Made by a program: the position numbers and the translations under genes | Notes under the pieces: model-generated | The model's database searches: none | What the model was told of the DNA's origin: nothing | The model's input: only the letters and a program-made list of their open reading frames with translations | Part shown: piece after piece, positions 53,733 through 61,705 of the stretch | How the letters are laid out: the number at the start of each line of letters is the position of its first letter | How positions within the stretch are numbered: position 1 is the first letter of the stretch | DNA from: Flintibacter muris | GTDB taxonomy: Bacteria; Bacillota; Clostridia; Oscillospirales; Oscillospiraceae | DNA length: 64,000 nt | Assembly (NCBI RefSeq): GCF_943192995.1 | Contig: NZ_CALPCP010000001.1 | Location: forward strand, 248,001 to 312,000 | Direction: 5' to 3'

Positions 53733-54635
53733 ATGAACAAAGCTTATTTGAACATTATCGCCGCCGCCGGGCTGTGGGGGTGTATCGGTCTGTTTTTGAA
53801 GTTGCTCACCGCCGCCGGGCTCACCTCTATGCAGGGGGTGGCAATGCGCTCCCTGGTGGGGGCCGTTTTTTATGGGCTCTTTCTGTTTTTCTCCAACCGG
53901 GAGGCCCTGCGCGTTGATCCAAAGGACTGCGGCTGGTTCCTGGGCACCGGGGTATGCTCCCTGCTCTTCTTCAACTGGTGCTACTTCAACGCCATCACCC
54001 TCAGCTCCATGTCGGTGGCGGCGGTGCTGCTGTATACCTCCCCGGTGTTTGTCACCCTCATGTCCGCCCTCTTCTTTCGGGAGGCGGTCACCCCTGTCAA
54101 GCTGATCGCCCTTATAGTGACCTTCTCAGGCTGTGTGCTGGTCACCGGACTGTTTCCCCTGGGACAGACGCCCATCTCCGCTAAAACCATCCTCTTCGGA
54201 CTGGGCTCCGGGTTCGGTTACGCCTTGTACTCCATCTTTGGAAAGTTCGTGCTGAAAAAATACGCCCCCTCCACCGTTACCTTCTACACCATTTTGTTTT
54301 GCGCCCTGTTCTCTCTGCCTCTGTCCGGAATACAGAACAACCTGGCCGCCCTGGGAGACTGGCGGGCCTGGGCAGGGGCGCTGGGGGTGGGGCTGCTGTG
54401 CTGCGCCCTGCCCTACCACCTGTACACCGCCGGACTGCGGGACGCTGAGCCGGGCAAAGCCGCCATTCTGGCCACCTTGGAGCCCTTTGTGGCCGCAGCC
54501 CTGGGAATCCTGCTCTTTCGTGAGGAGGTCACTCCATACAAGCTGCTGGGCATGGCCGCCATTTTAGGGGCAGTGCTGCTGCTCAACGTGCCGTCAAAGC
54601 GGACTCAGCCCTCAAAACCGTCTCTGGAAATTTGA
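53733..54635 (+). CDS. DMT superfamily transporter (EamA domains)
   Basis: A 300-residue, ten-helix membrane transporter with two EamA repeats. The first begins LNIIAAAGLWGCIGLFLKLL, and the second includes TILFGLGSGFGYALYSIFGK. The last helices LEPFVAAALGILLFREEVTP and LLGMAAILGAVLLLN are the usual signatures. Substrate unknown; amino acids or metabolites are typical. A weak ribosome site (GAGGCAAG) precedes the ATG, right after a family B repeat. Confidence 0.88.
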   Translation: MNKAYLNIIAAAGLWGCIGLFLKLLTAAGLTSMQGVAMRSLVGAVFYGLFLFFSNREALRVDPKDCGWFLGTGVCSLLFFNWCYFNAITLSSMSVAAVLLYTSPVFVTLMSALFFREAVTPVKLIALIVTFSGCVLVTGLFPLGQTPISAKTILFGLGSGFGYALYSIFGKFVLKKYAPSTVTFYTILFCALFSLPLSGIQNNLAALGDWRAWAGALGVGLLCCALPYHLYTAGLRDAEPGKAAILATLEPFVAAALGILLFREEVTPYKLLGMAAILGAVLLLNVPSKRTQPSKPSLEI

Positions 54636-54689
54636 CCGTCTGTGTGATACAATGAACTGGAAACCAAGCTGACAGAAGGGAGAACATCT

Positions 54690-55274
54690 ATGTCCTGCAA
54701 AGAGGAATTTATTGAGATTTTCAAAGCCAACATCACCCGTGAGGGAGCCGACAAGTTGCTGGACTACCTGGAACACAAGAGCGACTTCTTCACCGCCCCC
54801 GCCTCCGCCCGGTACCACGGGGCCTATGAGGGCGGGCTGTGTGAGCACAGCCTGAACGTGTATCACTGTCTGGTGGACTATCTTCAGCGGGAGCGGGTGC
54901 AGGAGCTGTACGGCCTGGACTACAGTGATGAGTCCATCGCCATTGTGGCCTTGTGCCACGACTTTTGCAAAATCGGCTGCTACAAAAAGAGCTTCCGCAA
55001 CGTGAAGGACGACGCCACCGGCCAGTGGAGCAAGGTGCCCTCCTTCACCTTTGACGACCCCCTGCCCTACGGCCACGGGGAGAAGAGCGTGTACATCACC
55101 AACGGCTTTATCCGCCTGACCCGTGAGGAGGCCATGGCCATCCGCTGGCACATGGGCTTCTCCGGCCCGGAGGACAACCGCACCGTGGGCCAGGCCCTGC
55201 GGATGTACCCCCTGGCCTTCGCGCTGGCTACAGCGGATATGGAGGCGTCCTACTTCTTAGAGAACGAGGAATAA
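54690..55274 (+). CDS. HD domain hydrolase
   Basis: A 194-residue metal-dependent phosphohydrolase-like protein. The HD motifs are CEHSLNVYHCL (first H), ALCHDFCKIGCY (H-D), and RWHMGFSGPEDN (later H). The spacing fits an HD-domain protein without fused modules. Clostridial relatives are sometimes found near replication or tRNA genes; no role can be stated. GAAGGGAG before ATG. Own terminator not seen. Confidence 0.8.
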   Translation: MSCKEEFIEIFKANITREGADKLLDYLEHKSDFFTAPASARYHGAYEGGLCEHSLNVYHCLVDYLQRERVQELYGLDYSDESIAIVALCHDFCKIGCYKKSFRNVKDDATGQWSKVPSFTFDDPLPYGHGEKSVYITNGFIRLTREEAMAIRWHMGFSGPEDNRTVGQALRMYPLAFALATADMEASYFLENEE

Positions 55275-55466
55275 ACATCAAGACCGTCCAGTCGGGGACA
55301 CTCCTCTCCCGAACGCAAAATGCGGTTTCTATCGCAATCATCAGATTTGCCGCCTCTGAATGTCTGGCATAGCATTTTAAACTTGTTATTATTTGGACAT
55401 TTCTATTATATTTTTGTATTAACCTCCGATATATAATACAGAATGTTTTGATTGGAGGGCCTTTCA
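55275..55466. other. Intergenic region with solo family B terminus and possible promoter
   Basis: TATCGCAATCATCAGATTTG near 55330 is a solitary family B end. TCCGATAT (55425-55432) resembles a sigma-28 -10 and overlaps TATAAT (55432-55437); the matching -35 elements are weak for either sigma factor. Confidence 0.4.
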
Positions 55467-56234
55467 ATGTTTGATATTTCAATCCGTCCCCTGTCTGTCT
55501 CTCCTGCCAAGCCTGCCTCTGCGGGACGGACTGCTGCTGTGAAAGCGGACCAGCCAACGCCCAAAACTGATGTCATCGATCTGTCCCAGCCGCCCACAGC
55601 GGAGCAGGCGGAGCGTCTGCGCAATGCCGGTATCCTGGGCTATGGCAGCGTTTCCGCCACCAAAAATGTCACTACGGAACCCCTGTCAGCCAATGTCAAT
55701 GTAACCCACTTTACAGTGGACTGTCAATCGGAATATTTTGACCTGGTCCATGAGACCACTGTCCGGACCTCCTCCACCGGCATTGGGGCATTTACCTCCG
55801 GCGGCTCCGCCTTTGCCAGCACTACCACGCAATTTGCTCAGAGCTGGGATAACAGCAGCTGGAAGGCCTCCGTCCTGTACGAGAGCGGGTTCACTCAGAA
55901 GATGGGAGGACTCTCCGAGTGGTACATCCCCTCCCACCAAAACGAGGACGGAACCTGGTCCCTGGCCCAGTTCGGACCCTCCCCCACTTTTTACATCAGT
56001 GGGTATCACTCCGTCCTCGCCACCGCCCAGCACAGCGACGGGCAAACGGAGCTCTCCCTGTCTGAGACAACTGTTTACAAGTCAGTGTCCATATTCCCCA
56101 GTCAAGAGCGCCCCGCAGGAGCGGTGGATTACCGAAATGAGCGCCTTGACCAGCTCATCACCCAGGAGATGCTGGACCGGATCGGTCAAACTATTAAGTC
56201 GCTGCCGCTGCACCGCTTTGACACCCAGGCCTGA
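55467..56234 (+). CDS. Hypothetical protein (255 aa)
   Basis: A soluble protein of unknown family. The N-terminal 45 residues (MFDISIRPLSVSPAKPASAG; TPKTDVIDLSQPP) look like the unstructured start of flagellar-associated proteins such as FlgM or hook proteins, but this is only composition. The remainder is beta-rich (VNVNVTHFTVDCQSEYFDLV; ASTTTQFAQSWDNSSWKASV), ending in a helix LDQLITQEMLDRIGQTIKSL. There is no signal peptide. ATTGGAGGG precedes ATG 55467. A terminator follows. Confidence 0.7.
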   Translation: MFDISIRPLSVSPAKPASAGRTAAVKADQPTPKTDVIDLSQPPTAEQAERLRNAGILGYGSVSATKNVTTEPLSANVNVTHFTVDCQSEYFDLVHETTVRTSSTGIGAFTSGGSAFASTTTQFAQSWDNSSWKASVLYESGFTQKMGGLSEWYIPSHQNEDGTWSLAQFGPSPTFYISGYHSVLATAQHSDGQTELSLSETTVYKSVSIFPSQERPAGAVDYRNERLDQLITQEMLDRIGQTIKSLPLHRFDTQA

Positions 56235-56246
56235 CCGAAATACACA

Positions 56247-56274
56247 GCGCGCCCTTGACAGGGCGCGCTTTTTT
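56247..56274. terminator. Terminator shared by convergent genes
   Basis: GCGCGCCCT / AGGGCGCGC with a TGAC loop and TTTTTT. It overlaps the stop codon of the GNAT gene on the other strand. Confidence 0.8.
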
Positions 56275-56734
56275 ATGGACGCAGGTTCTTTTCCATTACC
56301 TCGTACACCAGCACAGCGCCATGCGCCACATTCCACTGCTTGTGGCACACCGTCCGATATCCCCGCTTTTCATATATCTGACAGGCGGGCAGAGATGCGT
56401 CCAGGCAGGCCGTCTTATGCAACCGCCCGATCTGGTCCTCCAGGCACTGCATGATGCAGCTTCCAAGGCCCCGACCCTGGCAGTCCGGTTTGACGTATAC
56501 CCTTGCAATATGGTTCCCCTGATAACAGCCTGTCCCCACGATAGCGCCATCCTTCCAGAGCGCGCCAACCGTTCCGGCTTCGATATCGCCGGCAATATTC
56601 TCCTCACAGTGAAGCTGCTGAAAAAACTCCACTACCTCCTGGGGATAATACCTGGGGTAAATTGCCCCAATCGTCTCCTGCACCAGTGCGGCAATTTGCT
56701 GCGTATCCGCTGGGGTGGCCTTCTTGTACTCCAT
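56273..56734 (-). CDS. GNAT family N-acetyltransferase
   Basis: A 153-residue acetyltransferase. Motif A is ARVYVKPDCQGRGLGSCIMQ with QGRGLG as the acetyl-CoA binding loop, and motif B is LDASLPACQIYEKRGY. The start MEYKKATPADTQQIAALVQETI is a typical beta1-alpha1. Acceptor unknown. Divergent from the sensor kinase gene. Confidence 0.9.
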   Translation of the reverse strand: MEYKKATPADTQQIAALVQETIGAIYPRYYPQEVVEFFQQLHCEENIAGDIEAGTVGALWKDGAIVGTGCYQGNHIARVYVKPDCQGRGLGSCIMQCLEDQIGRLHKTACLDASLPACQIYEKRGYRTVCHKQWNVAHGAVLVYEVMEKNLRP

Positions 56735-56797
56735 CCTGCCAACTCCTATTATTTTGATATGGTATCATACCACAGGCGCCTGTAGAAAACAAGAAGG

Positions 56798-56841
56798 TTT
56801 TCCCAATCGCCATAATTGATTTTCCCAATCGCCATAATTGA
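56798..56841. repeat. Tandem duplication of 22 bp
   Basis: Two identical direct copies of a unit whose core is CCCAATCGCCATAATTGA, each containing the imperfect dyad CAAT-N7-ATTG. They lie about 30 bases upstream of the sensor-kinase promoter and beside the divergent GNAT start. Candidate operator. Confidence 0.8.
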
Positions 56842-56867
56842 TTTCCCTGCATGAAAGCAACCTGTGC

Positions 56868-56896
56868 TTGCAAAATTGCGGCGGATACTTTATGAT
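56868..56896 (+). promoter_or_regulatory. Promoter of the two-component operon
   Basis: TTGCAA (56868-56873) and TATGAT (56891-56896), spacing exactly 17. The kinase start is about 35 bases on. Confidence 0.7.
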
Positions 56897-56930
56897 AGAA
56901 ATCACCAAAGCATATGGAGGAGGCATACCC

Positions 56931-58229
56931 ATGGAACCGGCCAAGTACCACGACCTGCGGCTGACGGTCCGACAGCGCCAGCTGCTCACCGGCGTGGTGG
57001 TGGCGCTCACCAGTCAGATTTACCTGTCCCTGTGGGCGGAGGGCTTTCGGGTATCTGCCGCCGCCATTCTCTACCCCGTTTTGCTCATCACCCTTATGGA
57101 AGACCGCCGCGGACCGGATACCGGACTGATTACCGGACTGTGCGTGCTGTTTATCCGGGTGGCCTTTGACCTGCTGGGCGGGATGGCCCTGTCCCACGCC
57201 CTGCTGATCGAGTACCCCGGCGGGGTGTTCTATCTGTGCTACGACGCCCTTTTGTGCCTGCTGCTCCGTGACCGGCGCTCCGCCCCTCCCCTGGGGCTGG
57301 GGGTCACCCTATGCCTGTGCGACTTTGTCTCCAATCTGCTCAACCTGTGGCTGTCCAGCCGCCTGACCAGCCTCCCCGCCGTTCTTCCGCTGGCCGGGCT
57401 GGCCCTGGTCCGGGGGCTCACCGCCTGCGCCCTCCTCTGGGCGGGACAGGGCTACCGCCAGCTGCTTCTGCGCTCAGAGCATGAGCAGCGCTACCGCCGC
57501 CTCTTTCTTATGACCGCCAACCTGAAAACAGAGCTGTACTTTTTAAAAAAGGACGCCGAGGATATTGAGGGCGTCATGTCCAAGGCCTACCAGCTCTACG
57601 AGCGGCTGGAGGGACAGCCCTCTTCCGGGGAGCTCACCGCCCTGGCCCTGTCCATTGCCCGGGACGTCCACGAGGTGAAGAAGGACAACCTGCGCATCAT
57701 CCGGGGGCTGGAGGAGGACGTGGCCCAGGCCTATGACCACCAGGCCATGACCCTGTCCGACCTGCTGTATATCCTGGAGGTGTCCAACCGGCAGCTTTTA
57801 GGGGACCGCCAGAAGGATATCCGCCTGGAGTGCCACTGCGACCAAAGCCTCCCCGTGGCGGAACACTACCGGGTGCTGTCCATCCTGAAAAACCTGGTGA
57901 CCAACGCGGTGGAGGCTATCCAGTCGGACAGGGGCCAGGGGACTGTCCGGCTGGACATCACGGCGGAGGGGGAGCGTTTTCTCCTCACCGTGTCGGACAA
58001 CGGCCCCGGCATCCCGCCGCGGGTGAAAAAAATGCTGTTTCAGGTGGGCTACTCCACCAAATTTAACCAGGCCACCGGGAATATCAACCGGGGTGTGGGC
58101 CTGCCCGCCGTGCAGTATATTGTGGAAGAGCTGGGGGGCCGCCTACGGGTGGAGTCCGAGCCGGGCCAGGGGACCACATTCCATGTGGATTTGCCCTTAA
58201 ACGCAGTCACAGGAGGGGATTACCCATGA
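56931..58229 (+). CDS. Sensor histidine kinase, GlnK (YcbA)-like
   Basis: A 432-residue membrane kinase. Five to six hydrophobic segments fill residues 15-180. The dimerisation helix carries the likely phospho-acceptor H247 in ARDVHEVKKDNLRII, the form of H-box seen in B. subtilis YcbA/GlnK. The ATPase domain has ILKNLVTNAVEAI (N box), VSDNGPGIPP (G1) and INRGVGLPAVQYIVEELGG (G2). Its gene overlaps the response-regulator gene by four bases, and a glutamate symporter follows. It probably senses glutamine or glutamate; that is an inference from context and family. Start at 56931 after GGAGGAGG. Confidence 0.85.
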   Translation: MEPAKYHDLRLTVRQRQLLTGVVVALTSQIYLSLWAEGFRVSAAAILYPVLLITLMEDRRGPDTGLITGLCVLFIRVAFDLLGGMALSHALLIEYPGGVFYLCYDALLCLLLRDRRSAPPLGLGVTLCLCDFVSNLLNLWLSSRLTSLPAVLPLAGLALVRGLTACALLWAGQGYRQLLLRSEHEQRYRRLFLMTANLKTELYFLKKDAEDIEGVMSKAYQLYERLEGQPSSGELTALALSIARDVHEVKKDNLRIIRGLEEDVAQAYDHQAMTLSDLLYILEVSNRQLLGDRQKDIRLECHCDQSLPVAEHYRVLSILKNLVTNAVEAIQSDRGQGTVRLDITAEGERFLLTVSDNGPGIPPRVKKMLFQVGYSTKFNQATGNINRGVGLPAVQYIVEELGGRLRVESEPGQGTTFHVDLPLNAVTGGDYP

Positions 58230-59062
58230 AAATCTTTATTATTGAGGACGACATCTCTGTCATCGGAGTTTTGGAGGACATAGTGGAGCGCAGCGGGCTG
58301 GGCACCGTCTGCGGGGACAGCGGGGACGGCCCGCCCGATCTGAACCGGGTTCTGGAGCTGGACCCCGACCTGGTGCTGATCGACCTGCTCATGCCCGGCA
58401 AGGACGGTATCCAAGTGGTCCGGGAACTGAAGGAGCGGGGGTGCGGCGCCAAATTCATCATGATCTCCCAGGTATCCTCCAAGGAGATGGTGGCCAAGGC
58501 CTACACCGCTGGGGTGGAATTTTTCATCCAAAAGCCCATCAATCTCATTGAGGTGCGCCAGGTCATCACCAATATGAAAAACCAAATTGACAATGAGCGG
58601 GCCCTCAAAACCATCCAGAGCGTCTTTGCCGGCCGGGAGGCCCCGGCCCCTCAGCCAGACCTGGGCCAGCGCCGGCGCAGAAAGCTGACCCACATCCTCA
58701 GCCAGCTGGGCATGGCGGGGGAAAAGGGCTCCAACGATATCATTGATCTGTGTATGCTCCTGCTGGAGGAGGGGGACAGCGTATCCCAGGTGGGGGTGTC
58801 CGCTCTGTGCGCCCGGCTCCCCGGCCCGCCCAAGTCTACAGAACAGCGCATCCGCCGGGCGGTGGAGCGGGGGCTGAGCCACATTGCCAGCCTGGGCCTG
58901 GAGGACTACAACAACGAATTTTTCCTCCGCTACGCCACCCGCCTGTTCCCCTTCCACGAGGTCAGGGCGGAGATGGCCTTTTTGCAGGGCAAGGGCCCCC
59001 GGGGCAAGGCCAATCTGAAAAAGTTTTTAGACGGTCTCATCATCCTGGTAGAGGAGGATTGA
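58226..59062 (+). CDS. Response regulator with YcbB-type output domain (GlnL-like)
   Basis: A 278-residue regulator. The receiver domain (1-120) has the acidic pocket IIEDDIS, the phosphorylation site D53 in LVLIDLLMPGKDG and K in FIQKPINLIEV. The C-terminal about 125 residues (LTHILSQLGMAGEKGSNDII...STEQRIRRAVERGLSHIASLG) correspond to the YcbB DNA-binding domain of B. subtilis GlnL, which activates a glutamine transporter operon. Here the next gene is a glutamate symporter, a matching arrangement. The ATG overlaps the kinase stop (ATGA). Confidence 0.88.
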   Translation: MKIFIIEDDISVIGVLEDIVERSGLGTVCGDSGDGPPDLNRVLELDPDLVLIDLLMPGKDGIQVVRELKERGCGAKFIMISQVSSKEMVAKAYTAGVEFFIQKPINLIEVRQVITNMKNQIDNERALKTIQSVFAGREAPAPQPDLGQRRRRKLTHILSQLGMAGEKGSNDIIDLCMLLLEEGDSVSQVGVSALCARLPGPPKSTEQRIRRAVERGLSHIASLGLEDYNNEFFLRYATRLFPFHEVRAEMAFLQGKGPRGKANLKKFLDGLIILVEED

Positions 59063-59119
59063 CAGAGACTATCTTTGTACAATACATACAACTTCTCATA
59101 AATCTCTTTGTCATTTTAG

Positions 59120-59148
59120 TAGAATTTTTCTGCAGTTCGTTAGAATTT
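59120..59148 (+). promoter_or_regulatory. Direct repeats upstream of gltS, candidate regulator sites
   Basis: TAGAATTT occurs at 59120-59127 and again at 59141-59148, that is 21 bases apart, two helical turns. TAAAAT at 59172-59177 could be the -10, with no good -35. Such a layout fits activation by the adjacent response regulator, but this is an inference. Confidence 0.45.
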
Positions 59149-59233
59149 GAAACTTTTTGACGGTTGGGTCATAAAATTTCCCTGGAAATAGGGGCAAGCC
59201 CCTAACAAACCAGGAGAAAGAAGGAGAGTACCT

Positions 59234-60481
59234 ATGATCGAGTATACCCTGAACATGTTCCAGACTGCGGGCATTGCCATGATGCTGTTCGTCCTGGGCC
59301 GGTTTCTCACCAACCGTATCGACTTTTTAAGACGCTGCTGTATCCCAGCCCCTGTGGTGGGCGGACTGATTTTCGCCATTGTCCATCTGCTGCTGTATAT
59401 GGCCGGTGTGCTGAAGCTCACCTTTGACAGCAACGTACAGACCTTCTTTATGACCCTGTTCTTCACCAGCGTGGGTTATACCGCCTGCTTCCGCCTGCTG
59501 AAAAAGGGCGGAAAAAAGGTGTTTACCTTCCTGATTATCGCTATCGCCATGGTAGTTCTCCAAAACCTGCTGGGCAGCGGTCTGGCCGTGGTCTTTGGCT
59601 GGGACGCCCGCATGGGCCTGTGTACCGGCTCCATCCCCATGGTGGGCGGACACGGCACCGCCGGCTCTTACGGCCCCACGCTTGAGACGGAGTACGGCCT
59701 GGTTGGCGCCAACGTGCTGGCTGTCGCCGCCGCCACCTTCGGCCTGGTGGCCGGCTCCCTGATGGGCGGCCCCACCGCCCGGAGCATCATCAAGGCGCAT
59801 AACCTCCACTCCACCGAGAGCACAGAGGAGATCATGGAAATGGCAGACGAGTCCACCGCCGACCAGGAAAAGGCCGAGCGGGTGGACCAGGACGCCTTTA
59901 CCAACGCGGCCATCCTGCTGATCGTGGCCTCCGGCCTGGGCACCCTGCTCACCGCCGCGTTCAACAGGCTCCACGTTCAGATTGGCAATTTCACCATCAA
60001 CTTCATCTTCCCCACCTATATCGGCGCCATGGTCATTGCCGCCATCATCCGCAACTTCTGTGATGTAAAGCACATCATCCTGCCCGCCAAGGCCCTGGAC
60101 CTGTGGGGCAATGTGTCCCTGTCCATCTTTCTGGCTATCGCTTTGATGTCCCTGCGCCTGTGGGAGCTGGCCGATCTGGCCGGTCCTATGATTGTCATGC
60201 TGGTCGCCCAGGTTGTGCTGATGTTCTTTATCGCCCGCTTCCTGGTGTTCAACATCATGGGCCGGGATTACGAGGCCGCCGTTATGACCTCCGCGTTCTG
60301 CGGCTTCGGCATGGGCGCCACCCCCAACGCCATGGCCAACATGCAGGCCATCACCAAGCAGCACGGCCCTGCACCCCAGGCCTACTTTATCGTGCCGCTG
60401 GTGGGCTCCCTGTTTATTGACTTCTTCAACGGCATCATTATCGCCGGCTTCCTCAGCATTCTGCCCGCCATCTTCGGGTAA
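59234..60481 (+). CDS. gltS: Sodium/glutamate symporter GltS
   Basis: A 415-residue membrane transporter of the ESS family that takes up glutamate with sodium. Two inverted five-helix repeats are visible, each with a glycine-rich re-entrant loop: TGSIPMVGGHGTAGSYGPTL and SAFCGFGMGATPNAMANMQA. The N-terminus LNMFQTAGIAMMLFVLGRFL and PAPVVGGLIFA are typical. A central acidic cytoplasmic loop (about 195-215, EEIMEMADESTADQEKAE) is longer than usual. It is 171 bases after the two-component genes and has its own likely promoter. A terminator follows. Confidence 0.95.
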   Translation: MIEYTLNMFQTAGIAMMLFVLGRFLTNRIDFLRRCCIPAPVVGGLIFAIVHLLLYMAGVLKLTFDSNVQTFFMTLFFTSVGYTACFRLLKKGGKKVFTFLIIAIAMVVLQNLLGSGLAVVFGWDARMGLCTGSIPMVGGHGTAGSYGPTLETEYGLVGANVLAVAAATFGLVAGSLMGGPTARSIIKAHNLHSTESTEEIMEMADESTADQEKAERVDQDAFTNAAILLIVASGLGTLLTAAFNRLHVQIGNFTINFIFPTYIGAMVIAAIIRNFCDVKHIILPAKALDLWGNVSLSIFLAIALMSLRLWELADLAGPMIVMLVAQVVLMFFIARFLVFNIMGRDYEAAVMTSAFCGFGMGATPNAMANMQAITKQHGPAPQAYFIVPLVGSLFIDFFNGIIIAGFLSILPAIFG

Positions 60482-60493
60482 GCAAATACATAA

Positions 60494-60530
60494 AAAGTCC
60501 CGCCTCTCACTGGGGGCGGGACTTCTTTTT
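60494..60530. terminator. Bidirectional terminator gltS/queH
   Basis: AAAAAGTCCCGCC and GGCGGGACTTCTTTTT flank a nine-base loop. The queH stop codon lies in the loop. Confidence 0.8.
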
Positions 60531-61064
60531 CCGCTTGGCCGCCATGTAGCGGTCCTCCTCGCTGAAAATACAGCCGCAGTATTTTTGCATATAGAAGCCG
60601 TGCTCCCGGGCAAACTGCTGGCCCTCCTGAAACAGGGGACGGAAGTCACGATAGAGAAAGTCCACGCCGTATTGCTCCCCCGCCGCCCGGGCGGAGGCGG
60701 CAATGGCCTCATGGTTCTGGTAGGGGGAGATGAGCAGGGAGGTGGTAAAGCTGTCAAACCCGTTTTCGGCGGCGTATCTGGCGGTCTCCTCCATCCGGAC
60801 CCGGTAGCAGTAGGCGCACCGGCCGTCGATATCCCCGGCCACGGCGGTGATAAAGGGCCGCAGGTCGTAGGTGCCGCCAATGACCAGCTTCATGCTGATC
60901 TCCTTGGAGTACTCCTCCAAGGTGCGTTTCCGGGCCTGATACTCGGTGTAGGGGTGGATGTTGGGGTTGAACCAGAAGCCGGTGACGGACAGCCCCTCCT
61001 CCCGCAGCTGTGCGACAGGCCGGTTGGCGCAGGGGGCGCAGCAGATGTGCATCAGGGTATTCAT
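60507..61064 (-). CDS. queH: Epoxyqueuosine reductase QueH
   Basis: A 185-residue enzyme of the DUF208/QueH family that reduces epoxyqueuosine to queuosine in tRNA wobble positions. The cysteine motifs HICCAPCANRPV at the start, CAYCYRVRMEETA in the middle and YCGCIFSEEDRYMA at the end should hold the metal sites. The start at 61064 overlaps the stop of the SLOG gene by four bases (ATGA). A long upstream reading in the same frame is a shadow of that gene. Confidence 0.93.
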   Translation of the reverse strand: MNTLMHICCAPCANRPVAQLREEGLSVTGFWFNPNIHPYTEYQARKRTLEEYSKEISMKLVIGGTYDLRPFITAVAGDIDGRCAYCYRVRMEETARYAAENGFDSFTTSLLISPYQNHEAIAASARAAGEQYGVDFLYRDFRPLFQEGQQFAREHGFYMQKYCGCIFSEEDRYMAAKRKKKSRPQ

Positions 61065-61576
61065 TGGCAAAAGTCCTCCAGGTCCAGAATGTGGGTGGAC
61101 AGCCCCTTTCTCATGGCGTAGAGCAGGGTCTGATAGGTGCCTCCCTTGGGCACGCCGTTGTACACGGCAATGAGGCGGCGGGAGCGGTCCACCATGTACT
61201 GGTTCCGCCGCATCATGCAAAAGCGGTCATAGCTGTGCTGGACCAGCGTTTCAAAGTTGCACTGGTCCAAAATGGCCTGATACCGCCGCCGTTCCGGCTC
61301 AGGCCAGCTGTCCGCCTGGGTCTGGCAGGGGCGGGCGCACTCCAGCTCTACGTCCCTGTGCCGCTTCCGCAGCTCCAGCACCGCCTCGGCAAAGTACAGG
61401 TCTCCGCCCCGCGCCATCCCGCTGATAAAGCGGCGGCAGCCCGCCGTGTAGGCGTCCTCCAGGGCCCGGGCAATGCTCCCCTTGATCCGGCCGCACCGGG
61501 GGTCGGACTCGTCCTCCCCCCAGGGCAGCTTGTCGGGCCGGTGCCCGGTGAAGCAGCAGGTTTTGTCGCGGTCCAT
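61061..61576 (-). CDS. SLOG family protein (DUF1273/YpsA-like)
   Basis: A 171-residue Rossmann-like SLOG protein that probably binds a nucleotide or nucleotide-derived ligand. Motifs: CCFTGHRPDKLPW at the start, FISGMARGGDLYFAEAVLEL, and the C-terminal VYNGVPKGGTYQTLLYAM. B. subtilis YpsA affects cell division, but many relatives are unassigned. It is the upstream partner of queH. Confidence 0.88.
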   Translation of the reverse strand: MDRDKTCCFTGHRPDKLPWGEDESDPRCGRIKGSIARALEDAYTAGCRRFISGMARGGDLYFAEAVLELRKRHRDVELECARPCQTQADSWPEPERRRYQAILDQCNFETLVQHSYDRFCMMRRNQYMVDRSRRLIAVYNGVPKGGTYQTLLYAMRKGLSTHILDLEDFCQ

Positions 61577-61602
61577 ATAATCGGCCCTCCTCGTTGCTGA
61601 CT

Positions 61603-61701
61603 GCCTCCCTTTGCGAAGGGAGGCGCACCGCCGAAGGCGGTGACAGAGGGTTTACCCCCCCACCGCCCTCCGGGCGGAGCCCCCTTTGCGAAGAGGGCCT
61701 G
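61603..61701. repeat. Dispersed palindromic repeat, family A
   Basis: GCCTCCCTTTGCGAAGGGAG and CACCGCCGAAGGCGGTG are followed by a linker, CCGCCCTCCGGGCGG and CCCCTTTGCGAAGAGGG. It lies directly after the peptidase stop. Confidence 0.75.
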
Positions 61702-61705
61702 TGTG

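Noticed and set aside
59100-59160. TTTTGT-N4-TTTTGT type GlnL binding site known from B. subtilis
   Set aside because: Only partial matches exist; the clearer signal is the TAGAATTT direct repeat.
59157-59177. TTGACG and TAAAAT before gltS as a normal promoter
   Set aside because: The spacing is only nine bases, too short for a SigA promoter.
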